Shown here piece by piece: positions 1-6,336 of a stretch of DNA of 11,167 nt. The stretch spans positions 1 through 11,167 of the forward strand of contig JAIRXZ010000187.1 of NCBI GenBank assembly GCA_031267995.1. The letters are read 5' to 3'. The stretch is from Odoribacteraceae bacterium. Its GTDB lineage: Bacteria; Bacteroidota; Bacteroidia; Bacteroidales; Marinifilaceae. Below the pieces are notes generated by a model. The model saw only the letters and a list, made by a program, of their open reading frames with translations. It searched no databases and was not told where the DNA came from. Each line of letters opens with the position of its first letter. Positions within the stretch are counted from its first letter, which is position 1. The position numbers and the translations under genes are program-made.

Positions 1-1378
1 TGATTTTGACGTCGGAGATGTAGAGGCCGTGGCCGAGTTTGACGACGCGGTTGTTCATGCCCCAGAAGATGGCCTCGCCGGAGGTGGCGATGAGGGTGCC
101 GTCGTAGGTGGCTGGTTTCTTGCCGGTGATGTAGCCGTCGGAGAGTTGCTCGCCGACGGTGGAGTAGACGCTGGCGCGTCCCTCGCTGGAGGAGAGGAGC
201 ATGGTTTCGCCGGAGGGGATGATGCGGATGTTGTTGAATAGGCCGTCGAGTGTTTTCTCGAATTCCACCTTGCCGCCGTCTGAGAGTTTGAGGCGGGCGC
301 CGGCGGCGGTGAGGGGGTCGTAGGTGGTGACGATGGCCTCGCCGGTGGTGGCGTTGACGCGGAGGGCGGTGACTCCGCCGGTGACGCGTCGGGAGAAGAG
401 GGTGGTGCCGTCGGGGCGGAGCATGGCGTAGTATCCCTGGCTGCCGTCGTTGCCGCCGACGAGGATGGCGCCGCCGCGGGAGACGTCGAGGTATTCGAGG
501 AGGGAGGCGGTGGCGGTGGCCGGGGGGACGATGGTTTTGGCGAAGACGATGTCGCCTTCGGGGCGCACCTTGTAGATGATGCCGCCCCCGGAGGGGGAGT
601 GGCCGATGGCGAGCATGGAGCCGTCCATGGCGCTGACGTTGATTTCTTTGCAGGTGAATCCCTTGGCGGGGAGGATGGTCATGTAGTAGGGTTTGCCGTT
701 GTGGTCGAGGCGGACGAGGCTGGCGGCGGCGGCGTCTTCGTCGGTGGAGAAGGCGGCGCAGACGTACTCGGTGGCGCTGCCGAGGACGGCGAAGCGGGAG
801 CAGACGGAGCCGTGGGGGGAGACGTATTTGTAGATGGTTTTGCCGGCGGGGCTGATTTTGAGGAGGACGCCGCGGCGTTTGCCGTCGGGGCGCTGTTCGT
901 GGCCGGCGAGGAAGAGGTTGTGGTCGCCGGTCATCTCGCCCTGGAGGAGTGAGGTGCCGGGGTCGCCGACGTAGAGGTCGGAGAGCACCTCGCCGTCGTT
1001 GCCGATGATGAGGACGCGGCCGACGGGGGCGGCGGCGGGGATGGTTTTGTCCTTGGTTTCGATCCTGGCCTTGAGGTTGGTGGATTGGCCGACGACGAGG
1101 AGGTTGCCGTCGGCGAGTTCTTTGAGCTGGTTGATTTCGGTGAAGCCGGCCATGATTTTGGAGAAGATGACGGCGCCGTCGCGGTTGATCCAGGTGAGGT
1201 AGAGGCCGCCGTCCTTTTGCCCGGTGAAGGCCACCTGGTCTTTGGCGACGAAGGTGAGTTGTTGTGTTTTGCCATTGTCGCCGTACCGGTTGTCGAAGAC
1301 GACGGGCATGGATTGGGCGCCGGCGCCGCGGGCGAGGAGGATGGTGAGGATGGCGATGGTTGTCAGTTTTTTTCTCAT
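1..1378 (-). CDS. Exported beta-propeller-like protein, 3' end outside the window
   Basis: The frame opens at ATG 1378 and stays open for 459 codons to the left edge with no stop, so the protein is C-terminally incomplete here. Residues 1-21 form a signal peptide (RKK, then a hydrophobic stretch, then AGA before Q22), with no lipobox cysteine, so it is predicted to be periplasmic or exported. The rest shows a recurring blade-like pattern of a short hydrophobic strand ending in Gly, a loop, then a strand with Lys and a P-x-G turn. Examples are GNLLVVGQS (91-99), NLFLAGHE (154-161) with LLKISPAGKTIYK, SMLAIGH (254-260) with IYKVRPEGDIVFAK, and AILVGGNDG (304-312) with AMLRPDGTTLFSR. This resembles beta-propeller folds, but I cannot name the family. 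It starts 33 bases after the OmpA-domain gene and so closes the visible fimbrial operon. Codons end almost uniformly in C. The function is unknown; a structural or binding accessory of the fimbrial system is inferred from position only. Confidence 0.85.
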   Translation of the reverse strand, partial: MRKKLTTIAILTILLARGAGAQSMPVVFDNRYGDNGKTQQLTFVAKDQVAFTGQKDGGLYLTWINRDGAVIFSKIMAGFTEINQLKELADGNLLVVGQSTNLKARIETKDKTIPAAAPVGRVLIIGNDGEVLSDLYVGDPGTSLLQGEMTGDHNLFLAGHEQRPDGKRRGVLLKISPAGKTIYKYVSPHGSVCSRFAVLGSATEYVCAAFSTDEDAAAASLVRLDHNGKPYYMTILPAKGFTCKEINVSAMDGSMLAIGHSPSGGGIIYKVRPEGDIVFAKTIVPPATATASLLEYLDVSRGGAILVGGNDGSQGYYAMLRPDGTTLFSRRVTGGVTALRVNATTGEAIVTTYDPLTAAGARLKLSDGGKVEFEKTLDGLFNNIRIIPSGETMLLSSSEGRASVYSTVGEQLSDGYITGKKPATYDGTLIATSGEAIFWGMNNRVVKLGHGLYISDVKI

Positions 1379-1411
1379 GTTTTTATTTTTTTGTTAGCGT
1401 TTGGTGGGTGG

Positions 1412-3157
1412 TTATTTGTCGATGAAGATTTCGACGCGTCGGGCGCGGTGGTTGCTGGCGGATCTTCCCTCCTGGAGCACGAGTTTGCCGCGTCCCTCGG
1501 CGGCGATGGGGACGTATAGTCCCTGGAGGTGAAGCCAGTCGGCGACGGCGCGGGCGCGGCGTTCGGAGAGGCGCATGTTGTAGGCATCCTCGCCCACCTC
1601 GTCGGCGTACCCGACGGCCACGAGGGCTTCGACGGAGGCGCCGTACCGGCGGATGAGCTGGCGCAGTTCGCGGAGGGCGTCCTGGGTGAGGGTGGCCTTG
1701 TCGAAGTCGAAGTATATGACGGCGATTTGTTTGGATTTATCCGTTTCGTGTCCGAGGAGCACCTGCCCGGGCGCCACGCCGCTGTTGAGGAGCGATTGTT
1801 CGGTCATGTCCAGGCCGAGGGGGGTGTTTTTTTCGTTGGTTTTGGTGTAGTAAAAGAGGTCGTCGCGGTGTTCGAGGGATCGATCCGAGGCGACGTATCC
1901 CGTTTCGTTGCCGAGGGGGTAGAGGTGGAAGTCGTTATACACGGTGTTGATGGGGTACGGGAGGTGGTAGAGGGAGTTGGGGACGACGTTCTCGTCGGTG
2001 AAGAGGACGCGGAACAGGTCGTAGCCGCCGAGGCCGAGGTGGCCGTTGGAGGAGAAGTATAGCTCGCCGGCGGCAAGGACGGGGAAGAGTTCGTCGCCCT
2101 CCGTGTTGACGGTGGGGCCGAGGTTGACGGGGTAGCTCCACTCGGAGATGCCTTCTATCCAGCGCGAAACGTAGATATCGAATCCCCCGTAGCCGCCCGA
2201 CATGTTGGAGGTAAAGAGGATGGTTTTGCCGCCATTGTAGAGGAAGGGGTGGGCGTAGGAGGCGTCCGGTTCCTGGTTAAAGAGGGGGAGGAAGCTGGAA
2301 AAGCGGCGCTTGCCGCCGGTGATGTCCGAGTAGACGAGGCGGGTGCGGAGCGAGAGGTCGCGTCCCGTTTCGACGTGCACGCGTTCGTCCTTCGCGTAGA
2401 CGATTTCCGTCGCGATCATCTTATCCATGCCGGTGGAGAAGCTCACGGGGCCGCATTGCAACTCCTTGGGAACCTCCGACATGTAAGCGCTGAGGCGGCG
2501 GTGCGCGGCGCGGTCGGCGGCGGTGATGCCCAGCGTCCGGTAGCGCGTGCGGTGGAAAAACAGCTTGCCGGGGGCGTTAAAGAGGCTGCGGCTGGTGGCG
2601 TAGAAGGGGCGTCCCTCGAAGCTGCCCACCCAGTACTCCGCCCCGTGACTGTTGAGGCGGAGGGGGAGGATGGTATAGTCGACGTGGGTGGTATCGTACT
2701 TCATCGTCAGGGCGTTGAGCGCGTTTTTGTATCGCTGGTGATTGCTGTACACGCTTTCGTAGGCATAATGTAGGCAGACAGCCTCCGCCTGTTGCTTGTT
2801 GCCGAGGAATCGGAGGGCGTCCAGGTAATCGCAGATGTCGGCGGTGGAGGTAAGCTTTTCGCCCCTCTCCTCGATCATGGCGAAATAGGCGGCGGCGGCC
2901 TCGTAATCGCGCACCATGAAGTAGAGGCGGGCGATTTTGAGGGTAAGGAAATTTTTCCTGGCGGCATCGCTTTCCCGCTCCAGCGCCTGCCGGTAGAGCG
3001 CCAGCGCGCCGTGGAAATTTTGGTCGAGGAAGTAACGGTCGGCGCGTTTCTCCCTGGCGCTCTCCTTGCGGGGCGCGTCGTCCGCCCGCGCGACGTCGGC
3101 ATTGAAGAGCGTCGCGGCCAGGGCGAGGCACGCGAGGAGGAGTTTCGTTGTTTTCAT
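1412..3157 (-). CDS. TPR - PD40 propeller - OmpA domain outer-membrane/periplasmic protein
   Basis: A 581-residue protein with a signal peptide (residues 1-25, ending VARA before D26). Residues about 33-130 are helical and TPR-like (RYFLDQNFHGALALYRQAL, then KIARLYFMVRDYEAAAAYF). Residues about 300-440 carry PD40/WD40-like blades: SNMSGGYGGFDIYVSRW (317-333), SSNGHLGLGGYDLFRV (369-384) and ASDRSLEHRDDLFYY (423-437). The C-terminus (about 478-581) is an OmpA domain: YFDFDKATL (482-490), then GYADEVG...YNMRLSERRA. D519 and R534 have the 15-residue spacing of the peptidoglycan-contacting Asp/Arg pair known in OmpA. The likely role is anchoring an outer-membrane fimbrial assembly to the cell wall. 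The order recalls PorE of the type IX secretion system, but no carboxypeptidase-regulatory domain fits between propeller and OmpA domain, and there is no credible lipobox (C10 is too early). The gene starts 6 bases after the DUF3575 stop. Confidence 0.93.
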   Translation of the reverse strand: MKTTKLLLACLALAATLFNADVARADDAPRKESAREKRADRYFLDQNFHGALALYRQALERESDAARKNFLTLKIARLYFMVRDYEAAAAYFAMIEERGEKLTSTADICDYLDALRFLGNKQQAEAVCLHYAYESVYSNHQRYKNALNALTMKYDTTHVDYTILPLRLNSHGAEYWVGSFEGRPFYATSRSLFNAPGKLFFHRTRYRTLGITAADRAAHRRLSAYMSEVPKELQCGPVSFSTGMDKMIATEIVYAKDERVHVETGRDLSLRTRLVYSDITGGKRRFSSFLPLFNQEPDASYAHPFLYNGGKTILFTSNMSGGYGGFDIYVSRWIEGISEWSYPVNLGPTVNTEGDELFPVLAAGELYFSSNGHLGLGGYDLFRVLFTDENVVPNSLYHLPYPINTVYNDFHLYPLGNETGYVASDRSLEHRDDLFYYTKTNEKNTPLGLDMTEQSLLNSGVAPGQVLLGHETDKSKQIAVIYFDFDKATLTQDALRELRQLIRRYGASVEALVAVGYADEVGEDAYNMRLSERRARAVADWLHLQGLYVPIAAEGRGKLVLQEGRSASNHRARRVEIFIDK

Positions 3158-3163
3158 GACTCT

Positions 3164-3766
3164 TTACCGGAAGATGTTATAAACAAGGTAGACGCCGAAT
3201 TTGGTAGGCCCAAACCACGCCTTCGTCGCCTTTTGCTCCATGGGGAAGCCGGCATACTCGCCGCCCAGCTTGTACTTATTATACTGCAGGTGAGCGTAGC
3301 CAAGCCCCAGGTTAATATCAATCTTGAAGCGCGGCGAGAGGTAAAACTTGTACCCCGTCGAAAGCCCGCCGGAAACGCCCCAACCCTTGCGGCGCACGGA
3401 TTGATCCTTGTCGCCATGCCTGAACAGGCCGATGTTGAACTGCCCGTAGAGGGCGTACGGCCCCACGTAAAAGCCGTCCCAGGAATCGTTCGTGTAATAA
3501 TGCGACGGCGAAACGTGGTACCGGCACTCGATGCTGCCCGTGGCGGCGCGGAAAACCTCCTCGTGCTTCTTGAACATGTACGGCATCCACAGCGCCTCCG
3601 CGTCCAGCGTCAGCTGCCGGGTGAGCGTCACCTCAGCGCCGATATTGGGCGACCCCATCAGCAGCAGCGGCACGTTTGTTTTGATAGATTGCCCCCGCGC
3701 CTCCCCGCCCGTCAGCGCGAGCAACAGCGCGCAGGCCAATAGCGCATGTATGTAATATGACTTCAT
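3164..3766 (-). CDS. DUF3575 family outer-membrane protein of fimbrial locus
   Basis: A 200-residue protein with a signal peptide (hydrophobic 6-19, cleavage near G25/Q26). The mature part has alternating strands and signatures I associate with DUF3575: IKTNVPLLLMGSPNIGAEV (28-46), FYVGPYALYGQFNIGLF (99-115), a Gly-rich strand GVSGGLSTGYKFYLSPRFKID, GLGYAHLQYNKY, and a C-terminal WFGPTKFGVYLVYNIFR. The terminal aromatic-rich strand ending in F-R suits an outer-membrane beta-barrel, and the length is normal for the family. DUF3575 genes commonly sit in Bacteroidetes fimbrial loci, as this one does, 15 bases after the FimB/Mfa2-like gene and 6 bases before the OmpA-domain gene. Its biochemical role is not established; an assembly or membrane-scaffold role is inferred. 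Confidence 0.88.
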   Translation of the reverse strand: MKSYYIHALLACALLLALTGGEARGQSIKTNVPLLLMGSPNIGAEVTLTRQLTLDAEALWMPYMFKKHEEVFRAATGSIECRYHVSPSHYYTNDSWDGFYVGPYALYGQFNIGLFRHGDKDQSVRRKGWGVSGGLSTGYKFYLSPRFKIDINLGLGYAHLQYNKYKLGGEYAGFPMEQKATKAWFGPTKFGVYLVYNIFR

Positions 3767-3781
3767 TTTCTGGTTTTTAAA

Positions 3782-4693
3782 TTAAATATCCCTGTCGGAA
3801 TCCTTGATACCCTCGTCCCAACCCACCAGGCTGACGCCCACCACCACGTACCTGTCCACCTCTATCACCAGGTGCTGCCCGTGCAGCAGCGTCAGCGGTC
3901 TACCCGTCTTCACATCAACCACCTCCACCGGGATAGAGCACACCACGTCGCCCGCGGCATCGATAAAATAGAGGCCGATCCTCGTCATCTCGCCGCTGAT
4001 CGACGGGAAATATCGCCGCTCGAACTCCCAGGCGGCAGCCGAGGCGCCCGACGGCATCGAAATATCGTCAAAAAGATAATCGGCGTCCGTGAAGCGCGAA
4101 CTCAGCGTGTCCAGCTGGAAAAACTGTCGCGTCGCCACACCCGTGGCCTCCAGCTGCACGCGCGCCACGCTCGACATCGACACGGGCATGTTTTTAAACT
4201 TCACGGTGATCAGCCCGACGTACTTTTCCAGCGTCGTCGTGTCCACCTTTTGCTTGAACGTGGCGCCGATCTCCGGCGTCAACTTCTGGAAGATCATCTC
4301 CGACGGCTGCGCGTAAGCGTGCGACCGCGGCGGGGCGTCGATCTCCCTCATGGCGACAAACGATTCTGCCAACATCTTGGCGCCCTCCATCTGCATATCG
4401 CCCACGTTGGCATAGCAATACGCCGTGTACTTCCCCGGCGGCAGGTGAAAGCTAAACACGCCGGCAGCCGCGCGGGGATCGCTATCGCCAGGCCAACCCG
4501 TGCGGCGGATTCTTACAAGTTGTCCCTTCTCGTCGTAGACGGCCACGTAGCAATTGGTCGCCATCCCGCTGGCAACCTCCGGCACGTAGACCCTGTAGTT
4601 GCTCTCGTCCACGAAATAATCGTACGTGCACGAAGCAAGCAAGCAGCACGGGACGATGGACGCGACAAGAAGATTTTTTATCTTCATTTTCAT
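3782..4693 (-). CDS. FimB/Mfa2-like fimbrial anchor lipoprotein
   Basis: I place the start at ATG 4693 (303 residues). It is followed directly by MKMKIKNLL and a classic lipoprotein signal with lipobox LASC (19-22), so C22 would be lipidated. The frame is open upstream to 4825, but that extension would bury the signal peptide behind 44 polar residues. The body fits the FimB/Mfa2 anchor family: VYDEKGQLVRIRRTG, then a FHLPPGKYTAYCYANVGDM strand (first transthyretin-like domain), then KFKNMPVSMSSVARVQLEATG and LYFIDAAGDVVCSIPVEVV in the second domain. In Porphyromonas gingivalis, such anchors sit at the fimbrial base in the outer membrane and limit fibre length. The C-terminal 12 residues (WDEGIKDSDRDI) match the spacing of those ending the fimbrillin. 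The gene follows the fimbrillin by 92 bases and precedes the DUF3575 gene by 15. Confidence 0.88.
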   Translation of the reverse strand: MKMKIKNLLVASIVPCCLLASCTYDYFVDESNYRVYVPEVASGMATNCYVAVYDEKGQLVRIRRTGWPGDSDPRAAAGVFSFHLPPGKYTAYCYANVGDMQMEGAKMLAESFVAMREIDAPPRSHAYAQPSEMIFQKLTPEIGATFKQKVDTTTLEKYVGLITVKFKNMPVSMSSVARVQLEATGVATRQFFQLDTLSSRFTDADYLFDDISMPSGASAAAWEFERRYFPSISGEMTRIGLYFIDAAGDVVCSIPVEVVDVKTGRPLTLLHGQHLVIEVDRYVVVGVSLVGWDEGIKDSDRDI

Positions 4694-4711
4694 TCTCTTT
4701 TTCTCGTGAAA

Positions 4712-4746
4712 CAGGGCATCTTCACCCTGCCGCCGGGGAAAGGCGG
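4712..4746 (-). promoter_or_regulatory. Two adjacent stem-loops between fimbrillin and anchor genes
   Basis: In the 92-base gap the minus-strand transcript can form two abutting hairpins. The first is CCGCC/GGCGG around a 7-base loop (4746-4730). The second is CAGGG/CCCTG around an 8-base loop (4729-4712), which is followed by TTTC and then the anchor start at 4693. They could protect the 3' end of the fimbrillin message or act as a leaky attenuator lowering anchor expression relative to the pilin. The stems are only 5 bp and the U-run is short, so a full terminator is unlikely. Confidence 0.45.
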
Positions 4747-4785
4747 GACGACTGCCCCACCTTCCCGTCGACAGGCGCGAGGAAA

Positions 4786-6015
4786 TTAAATATCCAGATC
4801 CGTCGATTGGATGTTGGAATCCCACGGCGTCGGGTTGGACACCACGATGGTGAGACCACCCTCCTTGGCAGGCGTCGTCGGGACGCCCTTGGTGCCGCCG
4901 GAGGTCAGGTTAAGATTCACCTCCCGGATCGTGTTCGGCTGGAAAGAATCCGTGATAAGCCCTGCCCAGCTCACCAGCGCGCCGCCGGCATCCGTCACCG
5001 TCGTCCCGTCGCTCAGCACGTGGCCGGTGGGGGCGTGACCGGTAATCACCACGTAATAACGCTGCGAGGTGCTGGCCGTGGCGTTAGAGGCAGCCCTGCC
5101 GCCATTATTCGGGAACACCACGATCTCCCTCCATTTCATGAAATTCGCGTCATTAATCACCGTCGGGTTATGCGTGGCAGCCGTCGGATCCTGCGACTTG
5201 AAAGTACCCGCGCCCGAGGCGCCCACGATCACGGCCGAATCAATCGACGTCGCCGTCACGCCGCCGGCATTCCCCGCGCCAATCCCCATGCCGGTAGGCA
5301 ACGTGTAGACAAGCACCGAAGCATCGGCATGGCCAAAGTCAACATTCGAGTTATCAAAACCCTGGCTCTTGTCATTCACCCGCAGGCGCACGCGCATCAT
5401 CGCCACCTCCCGCTTCAGCTTCAGCGGCGTGGCGCTGATATCGGTCGTTTGTCCCGACGCGATCTTCACCTTCGTCGTGTCCGCCATGAACACCTCCGCC
5501 GGCACGGCAAAAGGCTTCAGTTTAGTACCCGCGCCCAGCACGGTAGCGACCGGCGCCGGGAAAGCGCTCAACGCCATGTGGCGAATCGTCAAATTGGCCA
5601 CCCCCTGGTTCCGCACGTTCATCGCCGTCCACTCCAGCGGCGACGACCCGATCATCGTCGTCACGCTATCCGTGCTCGACTTCGCGTTGGCCACCAGCAC
5701 CATCGTGTACTCCCCCTCCGGCACCGTCGTCCACGTACGTTTCACCACCCCGCCCGTTGCCACGGGCTTGATCGTGTCCGAAAACTTCACCACCCCGCCG
5801 GCGTCATACAAAAACATCTGGATCTGCTTGATACTCCCCCAGGAAGTAATCGGCACGGCCGTCGACGACGCGCGCGTGTTCGCCTGGCCGAAAACAATCT
5901 TCGCCTCCAGCGACCCGGTTCCACCTCCCCCCGCGACCTCTTTCTTGTCACAGGAGCTGAATGCCAACGCCAACACGGCAAGGCAAGCCAATTTTACACT
6001 CATTACTTTTCTCAT
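4786..6015 (-). CDS. FimA/Mfa1-type major fimbrillin (type V pilin)
   Basis: A 409-residue pilin, first gene of the operon. Start 6015 gives MRKVMSVKL with a hydrophobic core and C22 (AFSSC) as the lipidation site; a second Met at 6003 would leave a poorer n-region. The lipobox has Phe at -3, which is unusual. After a Gly-rich linker (29-35) comes the first strand, SLEAKIVFGQANTRASS. R48-A49 falls where FimA (Arg46-Ala47) and Mfa1 (Arg49-Ala50) are cleaved in P. gingivalis to open the groove for strand-exchange polymerisation. TTVPEGEYTMVLVANAKSS (about 97-115) is the family-like strand at the end of the first beta-sandwich, and WREIVVFPNN with YYVVITGHA belongs to the C-terminal domain. The tail ends WDSNIQSTDLDI. 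The family assignment is sound. Whether it is the shaft or a tip subunit is inferred from its first position in the operon. Confidence 0.87.
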   Translation of the reverse strand: MRKVMSVKLACLAVLALAFSSCDKKEVAGGGGTGSLEAKIVFGQANTRASSTAVPITSWGSIKQIQMFLYDAGGVVKFSDTIKPVATGGVVKRTWTTVPEGEYTMVLVANAKSSTDSVTTMIGSSPLEWTAMNVRNQGVANLTIRHMALSAFPAPVATVLGAGTKLKPFAVPAEVFMADTTKVKIASGQTTDISATPLKLKREVAMMRVRLRVNDKSQGFDNSNVDFGHADASVLVYTLPTGMGIGAGNAGGVTATSIDSAVIVGASGAGTFKSQDPTAATHNPTVINDANFMKWREIVVFPNNGGRAASNATASTSQRYYVVITGHAPTGHVLSDGTTVTDAGGALVSWAGLITDSFQPNTIREVNLNLTSGGTKGVPTTPAKEGGLTIVVSNPTPWDSNIQSTDLDI

Positions 6016-6075
6016 TTTCTATTAATAAAAGGTTATCACTTTGTTCAAAACACACCATTTGAAACATAGAGTGAC

Positions 6076-6124
6076 GCGTGAGAAGATAATCACGCCGCGA
6101 AAACACGCGAAAAAACGCGCGAAA
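6076..6124. promoter_or_regulatory. Candidate operator cluster upstream of the fimbrillin gene
   Basis: An inverted repeat GCGTGA (6076-6081) / TCACGC (6090-6095) with an 8-base spacer is followed directly by three copies of CGCGAAA starting at 6096, 6106 and 6118. Repeat spacing is 10 and 12 bases, roughly one helical turn, so the copies lie on nearly the same DNA face. The cluster is 61-109 bases upstream of the fimbrillin start, a normal place for a transcription-factor site. No regulator gene is visible in the window. Confidence 0.35.
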
Positions 6125-6142
6125 CCACGGCGGTCGTCAAAA

Positions 6143-6156
6143 TTTTTCCGGAAAAA
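6143..6156. promoter_or_regulatory. Perfect 14-base palindrome upstream of the fimbrial operon
   Basis: TTTTTCCGGAAAAA is an exact dyad in the dnaG-fimbrillin gap, about 128 bases before the fimbrillin start. It could be a dimeric regulator site. AT-rich palindromes of this length can arise by chance, so the functional claim is weak. Confidence 0.3.
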
Positions 6157-6191
6157 ACCCCTACTTGATTGTCAGCACACACACTCTAATC

Positions 6192-6212
6192 AAAACGCGC
6201 GTCAAAGGCGCG
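6192..6212 (-). terminator. Possible weak intrinsic terminator for dnaG
   Basis: On the minus strand, CGCGC (6212-6208), a 7-base loop and GCGCG (6200-6196) are followed by TTTT (6195-6192) and then GATT. It lies about 125 bases beyond the dnaG stop and before the fimbrillin start. The 5-bp all-GC stem and short U-run make it modest. The nearer hairpin at 6284-6303 is followed by A on this strand and cannot be an intrinsic terminator. Confidence 0.35.
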
Positions 6213-6336
6213 ACCATTTTCATTTTCTACCACTCATGAACGGCGAAAGGTCGAAAAAGTTTCACGTCAAGTTTCCTTTTTTTCGGCGCCCCGGCACGCG
6301 CCGCTGGCGTTCACGCACATTCGCCCGGCAAAAAAA

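Larger units (their letters stand above)
6016..6336. other. 321-base leader between dnaG and the fimbrial operon
   Basis: There is no convincing gene here; the plus-strand frame at 6041-6508 is basic, lacks a domain and overlaps the dnaG end. The stretch must hold the dnaG terminator and the fimbrial promoter. It contains a weak hairpin plus U-run (6192-6212), a perfect 14-base palindrome (6143-6156), three CGCGAAA copies (6096-6124), an inverted repeat (6076-6095) and a GC hairpin (6284-6303). A minus-strand TATGTTTC at 6068-6061 has one mismatch to the Bacteroides -7 consensus TAnnTTTG, but I see no good -33 TTTG at the right distance, so no promoter is called. I see no long inverted repeats that would mark an invertible promoter. 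Confidence 0.6.

Noticed and set aside
2763..2772. GCATAATGTA, which matches part of the E. coli dif XerC arm, near the skew change
   Set aside because: It lies within OmpA-gene codons and no XerD arm follows, so it is not a dif site.
2792..3742. Plus-strand 316-codon frame opposite the OmpA and DUF3575 genes
   Set aside because: It spans two well-supported minus genes and shows no recognisable domain or signal peptide.
4694..4825. Upstream start for the anchor gene, overlapping the fimbrillin stop
   Set aside because: It would put 44 polar residues ahead of a textbook lipoprotein signal peptide.
4807..6069. Long plus-strand open frame opposite the fimbrillin gene
   Set aside because: Its product is Arg/His-rich low-complexity sequence with no domain, while the minus frame is a clear fimbrillin; it is a shadow of GC-rich codon bias.
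6284..6303. GC-rich hairpin CGGCGC/GCGCCG just after dnaG, considered as its terminator
   Set aside because: On the minus strand it is followed by A, not T; the T-run is on the wrong side for leftward transcription.
6016..6336. Invertible promoter (phase variation) upstream of the fimbrial operon
   Set aside because: Only short arms of 5-7 bases are present; no pair of longer inverted repeats flanks a promoter-sized segment, and no recombinase gene is in the window.
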